Assembly (NCBI RefSeq): GCF_016827605.1
Contig: NZ_JAEPJQ010000006.1
Span: forward strand, 1-64,000
Length of the DNA: 64,000 nucleotides
Direction of reading: 5' to 3'
DNA from: Hyunsoonleella ulvae
Lineage (GTDB): Bacteria > Bacteroidota > Bacteroidia > Flavobacteriales > Flavobacteriaceae
Shown: piece after piece, positions 9,241-17,137 of the stretch
Layout of the letters: each line of letters begins with the position of its first letter
Numbering within the stretch: the stretch's first letter is position 1
Made by a program: the position numbers and the translations under genes
Notes under the pieces: model-generated
Told to the model about the DNA's origin: nothing
Databases searched by the model: none
Seen by the model: the letters and a program-made list of their open reading frames with translations, nothing else

Positions 9241-9818
9241 CCGTGTATAGTTTCTGAAGTGCCTAAGTTAGACATAATTTTAGCTTCATAATCAAGAAGT
9301 TGCTGCCATTTGGTGTCAACTTCTTTTTTATTGCCGTATTGTCTCGCAAAGCCTAAAAACATAGTGTAATGGTTAGCTTCACTTACCATTAAGTTTCTAT
9401 AGAAGGTACGTAGTTCTTCGTCTTCAAGTTCTTCGGATAATAATCTAAAACGCTCACAGCTTCTTGCTTCAATTAATGCTGCATAGAGCAATCTGTGCAC
9501 TAATTGCGTGGTTCTACTACCTCCTTTTGGAAAAAACTTCATCAGTTGTATTACATATTCATCCTTTCTGTCTCTCCCTAAAGTCCAACCACGCTCAATA
9601 ATCTTATCATGAACCATTTTAAAATGGCTAATTTCTTCTTTAACCAACGCTGTCATCTCTTGCACAAGATCGGTGTATTCTGGGAAGCTTACAATTAAAG
9701 AAATAGCAGTACTCGTTGCTTTTTGCTCACAAAATGCATGGTCGGTTAATATTTCTTCTATGTTTTTTTCAACAATATTAACCCAACGGGGGTCTGTTGG
9801 GAGTTTAAGTCCTAGCAT
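9237..9818 (-). CDS. miaE: tRNA-(ms2io6A)-hydroxylase
   Basis: 193 residues of the MiaE diiron hydroxylase family, which hydroxylates the isopentenyl group of 2-methylthio-N6-isopentenyladenosine at tRNA position 37. The ferritin-like four-helix fold shows the paired iron ligands: Glu in CEQKA, Glu/His in EEISHFK, Glu in EARSCERF and Glu/His in SEANHYT. The length is typical. The start overlaps the upstream lipoprotein gene by 14 bp, which implies translational coupling. The gene family has a patchy distribution but is common in Flavobacteriaceae. Confidence 0.92.
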   Translation of the reverse strand: MLGLKLPTDPRWVNIVEKNIEEILTDHAFCEQKATSTAISLIVSFPEYTDLVQEMTALVKEEISHFKMVHDKIIERGWTLGRDRKDEYVIQLMKFFPKGGSRTTQLVHRLLYAALIEARSCERFRLLSEELEDEELRTFYRNLMVSEANHYTMFLGFARQYGNKKEVDTKWQQLLDYEAKIMSNLGTSETIHG

Positions 9819-10368
9819 CTTCTATTTTTTTAATCTTAGAATTTCCGTATTCATCAATACTTAATTCGTAGTATGCGTCTTGGTTATTTTGTGGGACGGT
9901 ATTGGTGGTAATCAATACAACTTTATTTTCATATAGAGAAGCCATTTCATCTATACTAATCCCATTGTTTAGGTAAGATTTTACATCAATTTTTTGGTTA
10001 TTGTAATACTCTGTAAACGCATTACTGAATACGTCTTTAAAAATTAGCTTATCGTCTTTGTAGACGGTAATTTCAGAATCTATTTGCCTTAGATATTGTG
10101 TTTCATTAATGTTAGCGGATTGAGACACTTCTACTAATCTGTTCATGTTTGTAAAATTTTTAATTTTTACACGATAGCCATTGCTTAAAATAGTGTCGGT
10201 TTCAACTTCAGCATAGGTTTTAGGGAAGTAATTAGTAAAGTCTGTTAATTTGGTATCATTTTTAAATTTTTCAACAGATTTTTTTAATGCATCATATTTT
10301 GTGGTTCTTCCATCGCAGCTAGAAAAAATTACAACTCCAGCTAGAAGTATTAAAAAGAAATATTTCAT
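9805..10368 (-). CDS. Hypothetical lipoprotein
   Basis: 187 residues with a type II signal peptide (FLILLAGVVIFSSCDG, lipobox Cys at about 19). The rest is soluble and Lys/Asn/Thr-rich with no motif I recognise. It sits between dnaX (2 bp after the dnaX stop) and miaE (14-bp overlap) on the same strand, suggesting one transcript dnaX-lipoprotein-miaE. The product should be anchored in an envelope membrane facing the periplasm or surface. The functional link with its cytoplasmic neighbours is not evident. Confidence 0.75.
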   Translation of the reverse strand: MKYFFLILLAGVVIFSSCDGRTTKYDALKKSVEKFKNDTKLTDFTNYFPKTYAEVETDTILSNGYRVKIKNFTNMNRLVEVSQSANINETQYLRQIDSEITVYKDDKLIFKDVFSNAFTEYYNNQKIDVKSYLNNGISIDEMASLYENKVVLITTNTVPQNNQDAYYELSIDEYGNSKIKKIEDART

Positions 10369-10370
10369 AA

Positions 10371-12110
10371 TTATATATCTAAATCAAACGTTTTGCGAAG
10401 CGCTTCTATGGCAGCATTTTTCTCTTTTAGTTTCTCAAATTTTTCACGGGTGGTATAAGCGTATTTTTTACTTACTTGTTCGTTTACCGTGATGGAAAGG
10501 TTGATGTCAAAATTATTGAGGGATTTTCTTAAATATCCCATCAAATCATATTGTTGGCGCTCTAGTTCTACCTTATTGGTTTCGTTAGGGAATTCGAGAT
10601 GTACAGTTGTGCCTTTAACTTTTGGTGTGTCTATAGCAAGAATTGAGGCTAAATTATGCTTGCCCTGTTTTTGGGTTTTTTCTGTAAAAGCTTTCCAGTG
10701 TGCAATCAACTCTTTTTCGGTAAACTCTTCTTTTGGTAGTTCTTTTTCATCAATAACCACCTCCATTTGTTTTATTTGATGTTCCTTTTTAGCACGAATA
10801 CTACTTAAAGATAAACCAGAAGTGCGTTTTGTGTTTTGCTTTAACTCAATTTTTGGAGGAGTTTTTACCTGAAACTTCTCAATAACATCAGATGTGCCAG
10901 TAACAGGTTGGTTTTTAGGTGTATCCTCTACTACTGGGGTTTGCTCAACACGTTTTGGTGGTGTTTCGGGTTTAGAAACAGCTATTGGTGTAATGCCTTT
11001 TTTCTGAAAATAGGAGGCAGGAATTATGAAGTTTCTAGAATTTTTTTTTTCTCCATCAAAAGTGATAGAGGCAAGCTGCATGAGGCATAATTCAACTAAT
11101 AAACGTTGATTTTTGCTGGTTTTGTATTTTAAATCGCATTCATTAGCGAGATGTATACCTTGAAGTAGAAACTCTTGAGATGCTTTTCTAGATTGTTCCA
11201 AATAGTTCTGTTTAATTTGATCTCCTACTTCTAAAAGCTCAATAGTACTTTCTGTTTTGCTTACCAATAGATCTCTAAAATGTGATGCTAAACCTGCGAT
11301 GTAATGATGCCCATCAAAACCTTTTGCAAGCGTGGTGTTAAATTGAAGTAGTAACTCAGGTATTTTGTTCTCTAGAATTAGGTCGGTACTGGTAAAATAC
11401 GTTTCGTAATCCAGTACATTTAGATTTTCGGTTACAGCCTGTCGGGTAAGGTTTTTACCTGAAAAGCTTACCACACGGTCAAAGATAGAAAGGGCGTCTC
11501 GCATAGCACCATCTGCCTTTTGTGCAATGATGTGCAATGCATCGTCTTCAGCTGTTATCCCTTGTTCTTCGGCAATATATTTTAGATATTCTTTAGCATC
11601 TTTTACCGTAATACGTTTAAAGTCAAAAATTTGACAACGCGATAAAATAGTAGGAATTATTTTGTGTTTCTCAGTGGTTGCTAAAATAAAAATACAATGC
11701 TTAGGCGGCTCTTCTAATGTTTTTAAAAATGCATTAAATGCTGCTTGCGAGAGCATATGTACCTCATCTATAATATACACTTTGTATTTTCCTACTTGTG
11801 GAGGAATACGCACTTGGTCGGTTAAGCTTCTAATATCGTCTACCGAGTTATTAGATGCTGCATCTAGCTCAAAAATATTGAAAGCGAAGTCTTCATCCTC
11901 TTTCTCAGTGCCGTCGCTGTTTATCATTTTAGCCAAAATACGGGCACAGGTAGTTTTACCTACACCACGTGGCCCTGTAAACAATAAGGCCTGTGCTAAA
12001 TGATTGTTTTCTATGGCATTTAGTAGTGTATTAGTAATAGCCTGTTGTCCCACAACATCCTTAAAGGTTTGCGGGCGGTACTTACGGGCAGATACTACAA
12101 AGTGTTCCAA
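10371..12110 (-). CDS. dnaX: DNA polymerase III subunit gamma/tau
   Basis: 579 residues. This is the clamp-loader ATPase that opens the sliding clamp and ties polymerase cores together. Visible motifs are Walker A GPRGVGKTT (46-54), Walker B IIDEVHML (113-120), the AAA+ sensor region and the arginine-finger motif LSRCQIF. The C-terminal third is variable, as in tau. The region between Walker A and LDAASNNSVDD, which normally carries four zinc-binding cysteines, is shortened to an acidic loop (NSDGTEKEDEDFAF) with no cysteine. The only Cys nearby is C55 in the Walker A helix. The gene leads a minus-strand unit with the lipoprotein and miaE. Confidence 0.95.
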   Translation of the reverse strand: MEHFVVSARKYRPQTFKDVVGQQAITNTLLNAIENNHLAQALLFTGPRGVGKTTCARILAKMINSDGTEKEDEDFAFNIFELDAASNNSVDDIRSLTDQVRIPPQVGKYKVYIIDEVHMLSQAAFNAFLKTLEEPPKHCIFILATTEKHKIIPTILSRCQIFDFKRITVKDAKEYLKYIAEEQGITAEDDALHIIAQKADGAMRDALSIFDRVVSFSGKNLTRQAVTENLNVLDYETYFTSTDLILENKIPELLLQFNTTLAKGFDGHHYIAGLASHFRDLLVSKTESTIELLEVGDQIKQNYLEQSRKASQEFLLQGIHLANECDLKYKTSKNQRLLVELCLMQLASITFDGEKKNSRNFIIPASYFQKKGITPIAVSKPETPPKRVEQTPVVEDTPKNQPVTGTSDVIEKFQVKTPPKIELKQNTKRTSGLSLSSIRAKKEHQIKQMEVVIDEKELPKEEFTEKELIAHWKAFTEKTQKQGKHNLASILAIDTPKVKGTTVHLEFPNETNKVELERQQYDLMGYLRKSLNNFDINLSITVNEQVSKKYAYTTREKFEKLKEKNAAIEALRKTFDLDI

Positions 12111-12177
12111 TTTTGCTGAATTTATTTCAGCATCTCATGATGCCATTTACTAAAGTAAACAAATTTAATTATCTCAA

Positions 12178-12209
12178 TTCAGAATTTAGAATTCAGAATT
12201 CAGAATTTG
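12178..12209. repeat. Short AGAATT-type micro-repeats
   Basis: The string TTCAGAATT or a close variant recurs several times in about 30 bp (TTCAGAATTTAGAATTCAG and onward). It lies between dnaX and the attC-like site. Such low-complexity strings are common beside mobile or lost genes in flavobacterial intergenic DNA, but here there is no direct evidence of mobility. Confidence 0.5.
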
Positions 12210-12216
12210 ATAGGAG

Positions 12217-12322
12217 TTATTAACAAAACCCGAATATGCGTTTCTTGATTTTGTAGAAATTTTCAACTACCTTCGTTTAACCTCGGATACGAAAATAGTG
12301 CATATTCGAAATTGTTAGATAA
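12217..12322 (+). repeat. attC-like imperfect inverted repeat (candidate cassette recombination site)
   Basis: Four blocks occur in the order and spacing of an integron attC. The left outer block is TTATTAACAA (12217-12226), followed by left inner CGAATATGC (12231-12239) and a 60-nt centre. Right inner is GCATATTCG (12300-12308), followed by right outer TTGTTAGATAA (12312-12322). The inner arms pair perfectly (9/9). The outer arms pair with one bulged base. The right outer block contains GTTAGAT, an exact match to the R' consensus GTTRRRY. A gene starts 7 bp downstream at 12330. The left R'' block is degenerate, no integrase is in the window, and I could not find a second site after the gene. 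Confidence 0.5.
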
Positions 12323-12329
12323 CAACTAA

Positions 12330-12989
12330 ATGACTGCAAAAATCAAAATTGATAATTTACTAAAAAAATATTCGGATAGTTCTACTTTACGAGCTGGAGT
12401 GAATGCAATACCTTATATAGGAGGAGCTCTGGATGTTATTTTATCTTCTGGTATTCAGAAGAAATCTGAAGAAAGGTTTCTAAATTTCCTAAATGAACTT
12501 GAAACACAATTGAATAGAATTGATGAAGACAAATTAAATTATAACTATTTAGGATCAGAAGAGTTTTATGACCTTTTTCTACAGACTTCAAATTTGGCAC
12601 TTAGAACACGATTACGTCAAAAAATCAAAGCGTATGCCAATATTTTAATATCTTTTGCAGTTTCAGAATATCAGAATGGTATAAAAGCTGAAGATGTGTT
12701 AAATATTATTGAGGGACTAACTGAAAACGATATCAAGCTAATTAAGGTAGTATCGGAATATTTGGAACTGGAAAATGTTGACAAGGTAAATTCTCGTAAA
12801 GTTTTTAGTTCTAGTTCTTTTTCTAAACTCGAAAAAGAATTTAAGGAGGAGTTTATATTATTTGGTCTTTTGCGATTATTAAAAAATAGTTTAATTATTA
12901 AGGAACACACTCAAAATGCTCCAATTTCTGAACAAGAATTCCAAATAACTCCCTTATTCAATATTGTCAAAGAATTTATATGTAAATAA
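12330..12989 (+). CDS. Protein of unknown function in a possible gene cassette
   Basis: 219 residues, predicted mainly alpha-helical and soluble. The N-terminus has a conserved-looking motif AGVNAIPYIGGALDVILSS (residues 22-40). I recall this from many short, scattered bacterial proteins of unknown role, some near defence genes. The remainder has long charged helices (ERFLNFLNELETQLNRI; LTENDIKLIKVVSEYL) and resembles a C-terminal winged-helix-like segment, but no catalytic motif is visible. The gene stands alone, opposite in strand to dnaX, and immediately follows the attC-like site. No function is assigned. Confidence 0.7.
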   Translation: MTAKIKIDNLLKKYSDSSTLRAGVNAIPYIGGALDVILSSGIQKKSEERFLNFLNELETQLNRIDEDKLNYNYLGSEEFYDLFLQTSNLALRTRLRQKIKAYANILISFAVSEYQNGIKAEDVLNIIEGLTENDIKLIKVVSEYLELENVDKVNSRKVFSSSSFSKLEKEFKEEFILFGLLRLLKNSLIIKEHTQNAPISEQEFQITPLFNIVKEFICK

Positions 12990-13313
12990 TTATGTTTATC
13001 TATTGATATAAATAATTACTTAGTCTGTTCTCATTAGAAATATCTTGAAGATTTTTCCTCTAGTTAGGTTATGCTTACTGAATTAATGGCTGAACCAAAT
13101 AGTTTTTCAATATTCTAGATAATAAAACTGATTTTCCAAAAAAGACAAATGGTTTTAATTTAGAACTCAAGCCGATAAACGTGTCTGAGTTAAGTTTATC
13201 TACCCATCTATCTGCAGACAACCAAATTATCCACTTTATTACTGTTTTAAATTTCAAGAGTTGTATTTTTATCTCACATATATCTTAAATATAGATTTTA
13301 GGTTGCTGAAATT
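12990..13313. other. Intergenic region with no recognised feature
   Basis: 324 bp between the orphan gene and the fusion gene. I looked for a second attC-like site and found only an isolated GTTRRRY match near 13189 without a pairing partner. A 60-codon minus-strand frame (13075-13257) has no family resemblance. The promoter for the fusion gene is presumably here but I cannot point to it. Confidence 0.5.
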
Positions 13314-15599
13314 ATGAATACTGCATTAAAACAATATATACAAGAGGTGTTTGGTATTACCGTAACGCAAGCAAAGCAACTTGATGGTTATGATAATTCT
13401 AATTATTTGATAGTTGCTGATAATACTAACTATATTTTTAAAACATACGGCTATACTACAGCATTGTTTGATTTAGTACAAGCAGAAAACGAAGCGCTCC
13501 TACATGTAGCTAAGTCTTTAAATACTAAATCTCCGCAACCATTAAAAGCAAAAAATGGAGCCTATGCTACACGAATGCCTGCAGAGAATGGCGATAAAAT
13601 ATGCCGCTTGCTAACCTATGTGGATGGCTCTTTTTTAGGGGATGTTACGCATACTGAACCTTTAATTACGGCTTTTGGAACGTTTTTAGCCAAACTAGAT
13701 GTAGAGTTGCAATTGGTAAATAACTACACGATACAATCCAGAAGTTGGCCTTGGGACATTAAGTGTTTTGAGTTGAATAAAGCCTATATGGAGGCTATTC
13801 CTTTGGCTAAAGATAGGCATGTAGTGCTTTATTTTTTTCAGCAATTTGAGGCCATGGTGCGCCCACATTTTCCTGAGTTGCGGCAACAAATTATCCATAA
13901 CGATGCTAACGAGTGGAACGTTTTGGTAACGGAACATGCTGTTTCTGGCATTATAGATTTTGGAGATATTGCCCAATCGTTTTTAATAAATGAAGTAGCA
14001 GTAGCGTTAACCTATGTTTGTTACGATAAAGAAGATCCGTTACGATGGGCAAGTGTATTTCTAAAAGCTTATCATAAGGTTTTACCGCTTAAACCCTTGG
14101 AAATTGAGTTACTGTATTACCTTATTGCAGCACGATTGTGTATTAGTGTTTGTAATTCGGCTTATGCAAAACAGGAAAATCCAACAAATACTTATGCATC
14201 TGTAAGTGAGGTTTCTGCCTGGGGTATGTTATACCGTTGGTTAGCCATTGGGCCTATAAAGGCTACCAATAGTTTTAAGGAGGCTGTTGGGTTTGAGTTA
14301 ACTACACTATTACCAATTGATAAGGTTATTACTAGACGACACCAGCATATTAGCAGTATATTATCGATGAGTTATGATACGCCGATATATATGGAACGTT
14401 CGGCATTTCAGTATATGTATGCTAATGATGGTACCACGTTTTTAGATGCTTATAATAACATTCCACATGTGGGACATTCGCACCCTAAAGTAGTCGCTGC
14501 CGGACAGCAACAAATGGCTATTCTCAATACGAATACACGATACCTTTACGATAATTTGGCAAGTTATGCAGAGCGTTTGTTGTCTAAATTTCCACCCAGT
14601 TTAAATAAGGTGTTTTTTGTGAATTCTGGTAGTGCAGCGAGCGATTTGGCAATACGCATGGCTAAATTCCATACTGGAAAATCGCATGTTATGGTTGTGG
14701 AACAAGGGTACCATGGCAATACACAAACATCTATAGATATTAGCGATTATAAGTTTAATAACCCAAAAGGGCAAGGACAAAAGCCTTATATATTAAAAAC
14801 AGCATTACCAGATGCTTACAAGGGTAAGTATGCTGGCGATAACGATACCATTGGGGCAAGTTATGCTAGCGATGCCCTTAATGATATGGAGCCTTTTAAG
14901 AACAATGTTGCAGCATTTATTGCAGAACCTATTGTAGGATGTGCAGGACAAGTTCCATTGGCTGATGGTTACTTAAAAGCGGTTTACCCAGCCATACGTA
15001 AGCAGGGAGGTGTGTGTATAAGTGATGAGGTGCAAACGGGCTTTGGTAGGCTTGGGAATTATTTTTGGGGATATGAAATGCATGGTGTTATACCAGATAT
15101 GGTTGTTTTAGGGAAACCCATTGCGAATGGGCATCCCATGGGTGCTGTAGTATGTACAGACGAAATTGCGGCGTCTTTTGAAAAAGGGGTGGAGTTTTTT
15201 AGTTCGTTTGGCGGTAATCCTGTGTCTTGTGCCATTGCTGAAGCGGTTTTAGAGGTTATAGAGGAAGAGGAGCTACAACAAAATGCTAAGGAAACAGGAG
15301 ATTATTATGCGTCTTTGTTTAGGGATTTGATGCATAAATATCCTTGTATTGGTGATGTAAGAGGTGCTGGTTTGTTTTTGGGTATTGAGATTGTGAAGGA
15401 TGGTACTAAGCTACCCAATACGGATTTGGCACATCTCATTAAAAATGAATTGAAAGGTTTACATGTTTTGATTAGTACCGATGGGCAATTTGATAATGTA
15501 CTTAAAACGAAACCTGCGCTTTGTTTTACTAAGGCTAATGCCAAAAGGGTTGTAGATACTATAGATAGGGTTTTGAAGGCGTATTATGAACATCTTTAA
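13314..15599 (+). CDS. APH-like kinase fused to class III aminotransferase-fold phospho-lyase
   Basis: 761 residues in two domains. Residues 1-320 are an aminoglycoside phosphotransferase/hydroxylysine-kinase-like kinase with catalytic loop H195-N-D197-A-N-E-W-N202 and metal-binding IDFGD (D215). Residues 335-761 are a fold-type I PLP enzyme with NSGSAASDLAIRMAK, GYHGNT, DEVQTGFGRLGNYFWGYE and Schiff-base lysine K601 in LGKPIANGHP. That lysine motif matches AGXT2L phospho-lyases (ethanolamine-phosphate and 5-phosphohydroxylysine phospho-lyases) better than ordinary transaminases. I infer that the kinase phosphorylates an amino alcohol and the second domain eliminates phosphate and ammonia. 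Substrate is unknown. It may be one member of known bacterial fusions that also carry an M23 domain, which is absent here. Confidence 0.85.
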   Translation: MNTALKQYIQEVFGITVTQAKQLDGYDNSNYLIVADNTNYIFKTYGYTTALFDLVQAENEALLHVAKSLNTKSPQPLKAKNGAYATRMPAENGDKICRLLTYVDGSFLGDVTHTEPLITAFGTFLAKLDVELQLVNNYTIQSRSWPWDIKCFELNKAYMEAIPLAKDRHVVLYFFQQFEAMVRPHFPELRQQIIHNDANEWNVLVTEHAVSGIIDFGDIAQSFLINEVAVALTYVCYDKEDPLRWASVFLKAYHKVLPLKPLEIELLYYLIAARLCISVCNSAYAKQENPTNTYASVSEVSAWGMLYRWLAIGPIKATNSFKEAVGFELTTLLPIDKVITRRHQHISSILSMSYDTPIYMERSAFQYMYANDGTTFLDAYNNIPHVGHSHPKVVAAGQQQMAILNTNTRYLYDNLASYAERLLSKFPPSLNKVFFVNSGSAASDLAIRMAKFHTGKSHVMVVEQGYHGNTQTSIDISDYKFNNPKGQGQKPYILKTALPDAYKGKYAGDNDTIGASYASDALNDMEPFKNNVAAFIAEPIVGCAGQVPLADGYLKAVYPAIRKQGGVCISDEVQTGFGRLGNYFWGYEMHGVIPDMVVLGKPIANGHPMGAVVCTDEIAASFEKGVEFFSSFGGNPVSCAIAEAVLEVIEEEELQQNAKETGDYYASLFRDLMHKYPCIGDVRGAGLFLGIEIVKDGTKLPNTDLAHLIKNELKGLHVLISTDGQFDNVLKTKPALCFTKANAKRVVDTIDRVLKAYYEHL

Positions 15600-15643
15600 A
15601 TTACCCCTCTAAATAATTACTTTCTTTTATGTTAAGGCTTAAT

Positions 15644-15743
15644 GTTAGCAAGTGTGCCCGCGTTAAGGATTGAGGCATTTGTTGAAGCTCCCCGACGATA
15701 GGAGGGAGCGACTGCCGAAAGCCTGACCCGATAGGGAAACGCC
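15644..15743 (+). repeat. Dispersed structured element, copy A
   Basis: It begins GTTAGCAAGTGTGCCCGCGT and ends GACCCGATAGGGAAACGCC. The 5' GCGTT (15660-15664) pairs with 3' AACGC (15738-15742). An internal stem GGCA/TGCC encloses GCTCCC/GGGAGC. The same layout occurs at 51651-51749 (plus) and 44267-44407 (minus). This copy ends about 38 bp before the rnpB promoter and is not part of RNase P RNA. Confidence 0.75.
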
Positions 15744-15780
15744 AAATAATAATTCCGTTAGTTTTTTAAGATAGTAATTG

Positions 15781-15788
15781 TATTTTTG
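15781..15788 (+). promoter_or_regulatory. Promoter -7 element for rnpB
   Basis: TATTTTTG matches the Bacteroidota -7 consensus TAnnTTTG exactly, with a T-run (15762-15767) about 14-19 bp upstream in the -33 position. The predicted start, six or seven bases downstream, falls at 15794-15795, precisely where RNase P helix P1 begins. Confidence 0.6.
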
Positions 15789-15792
15789 CTTG

Positions 15793-16142
15793 CGAGTAAA
15801 TCGCCTTATCGCTCTTGTGCTGAAACAAGTTCAGTACTTGGGAGGAAAGTCCGAACACCATAGTGCAACGCAGTGGTTAACAGCCACCGGCCGAAAGGTT
15901 AGGAAAAGTGCAACAGAAAGTATGTACGGGTAATGCCGTAGTGAAACCAGGTAAACTCTGTGTGGTGCAATGCCATGTATACCAGCGCTTGAAGGCGGCA
16001 CGTTTGATTGCTGGAGGGTAGGCAGCTAGAGTGTTTTTGGTAACAAAACACCGAGATAAATGATAAGGAATTTTTGTAGTTGTTTTAGGAGATACTGAAA
16101 CAAGTTCAGGATGAACAGAATTCGGCTTATAGATTTACTTTG
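15793..16142 (+). ncRNA. rnpB: RNase P RNA (class A)
   Basis: This is the catalytic RNA that trims tRNA 5' leaders. The universal core is present: GAGGAAAGTCCGAACACC (near 15842), GCAACAGAAAGTATG (near 15910), the ACCAGGTAAACTC stretch, GGAGGGTAGGCAG, and the 3' end ACAGAATTCGGCTTATAGAT. The P1 helix is AGTAAATC (15795-15802) with GATTTACT (16132-16139). The length of about 350 nt is normal. Two copies of a 15-nt palindrome lie inside: one in the P3 position and one in a 3' loop that seems enlarged by an inserted repeat. Ends are estimated from P1. Confidence 0.93.
16089..16116 (-). repeat. Dispersed palindromic repeat inside rnpB
   Basis: The minus strand reads GTTCATCCTGAACTTGTTTC followed by AGTATCTC. 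The copy at 51838-51864 reads GTCATTCTGAACTTGTTTC then AGAATCTC, almost identical over about 27 nt. The 15-nt core CTGAACTTGTTTCAG also occurs at 15820-15834, in the P3 arm of the same RNA. The position corresponds to a peripheral loop just 5' of the conserved 3' end, so the RNA probably tolerates it. Confidence 0.7.
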
Positions 16143-16150
16143 TTATAATA

Positions 16151-16185
16151 TAAACCCTTCCAAGATTATATCAAGGAAGGGTTTA
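16151..16185. terminator. Bidirectional hairpin between rnpB and the convergent gene
   Basis: A perfect 11-bp stem, TAAACCCTTCC (16151-16161) with GGAAGGGTTTA (16175-16185), lies 9 bp after rnpB. T-tracts are short on both sides, but the position between convergent units supports termination. Confidence 0.7.
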
Positions 16186-16217
16186 TCGTTAAAATATTGG
16201 TTGGCTATTAAAAAATA

Positions 16218-16976
16218 TTATTCGTCTTTTTTATGTGAATAAGATAAGTCTGGACGCATTTCTCCACTGTATTCCTCCATTTCTGTTGCGTAATCCATAA
16301 CTTGACTAAAGGCTTCCCATCGCTCTTCAAATGTGCCTAGTGCTTTTTCGTTGTCCTTGCTAGTTTGCGCATAGTCTACTTCATCCTTAGCTGCAACAGA
16401 TACGAGGTAGTAATTTCCAACTTGTCCAAACCCATTTCTATAAATTCTGTAATATGCTGTGGAATTCTTTGTTTCATACAATGCTTTTACAGCTTTCATG
16501 CCATCCCTTATTGCTTTTGCATTTTCTGGTGTGTAATAAATGTAAAACCACTTTCTGTAATTATGTCCTTCTGGGATTTTGCCGTCTTCTGGCATATAGG
16601 ATAATTCTTTATCGCTTACAACGATATAGGATCCATGTGAGTCGTAGCATTTATCAAATTCTTCAAACATATCGCCAAATTTATCTCCCATAGCTTCTGC
16701 CATTTTAGCCATTGGGCGTTCATCCATTTCAGCCATGTTTTCTATAGGCGTTATGTAAAAATATTTAAAATCGTAGGTCATGGCTGCCATCCAGTTAGTT
16801 TCAGGTTTATGTTCTAAGCAAGCTTCATGAAATTCTTTAGCAATTTTTTCATATTGCATTACTTTAGAGGGTTTTACGTTATCCTGATGTATTAAAAACG
16901 CTTGTTGTGCGAATGATACTGTAATCGCTAAGCATAGCAATAAACATGTTAGTGATAAGGTTCTTTGATGTTTCAT
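16218..16976 (-). CDS. Secreted protein of unknown function
   Basis: 252 residues with a signal peptide (LLLCLAITVSFAQQ, cleavage near 23). The mature part contains two similar alpha/beta halves: QAFLIHQDNVKPSKVMQYEK resembles the start of NIPSNAP or ABM-type dimeric barrels, and later WFYIYYTPENAKAIRDGMKA and YYLVSVAAKDEVDYAQ repeat the pattern. No catalytic motif is seen. It is a monocistronic gene with its own upstream intergenic region and ends at the hairpin shared with rnpB. I would call it a conserved flavobacterial periplasmic protein; a stress-response role is possible but unsupported. Confidence 0.72.
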   Translation of the reverse strand: MKHQRTLSLTCLLLCLAITVSFAQQAFLIHQDNVKPSKVMQYEKIAKEFHEACLEHKPETNWMAAMTYDFKYFYITPIENMAEMDERPMAKMAEAMGDKFGDMFEEFDKCYDSHGSYIVVSDKELSYMPEDGKIPEGHNYRKWFYIYYTPENAKAIRDGMKAVKALYETKNSTAYYRIYRNGFGQVGNYYLVSVAAKDEVDYAQTSKDNEKALGTFEERWEAFSQVMDYATEMEEYSGEMRPDLSYSHKKDE

Positions 16977-17137
16977 AATTAGTTATGGTTTTAAGAGTTA
17001 GTATTCAAAACAAACCATAAATAAGATTACTAAAAAATATGTTTTTTTAGAATTTGAGAGAAGTGTCAAATAGAGCTTGGGACTCTAAGGAAGGTTTCTA
17101 AAGTACTGAAAAAAAAGCATTTAAATATTAACAATTG

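Noticed and set aside
10250-12003. Plus-strand frames of 60-113 codons within the lipoprotein and dnaX genes
   Set aside because: No family features; shadows of strong minus-strand genes.
13075-13257. 60-codon minus-strand frame
   Set aside because: No recognisable motif and no codon or context support.
12990-13313. A second attC-like site after the orphan gene
   Set aside because: Only one isolated GTTRRRY match and no complementary arm.
13314-15599. PLP domain as the missing KdnA aminotransferase
   Set aside because: Its lysine motif and kinase fusion point to AGXT2L phospho-lyases, and it is 6 kb from kdsB with other units between.
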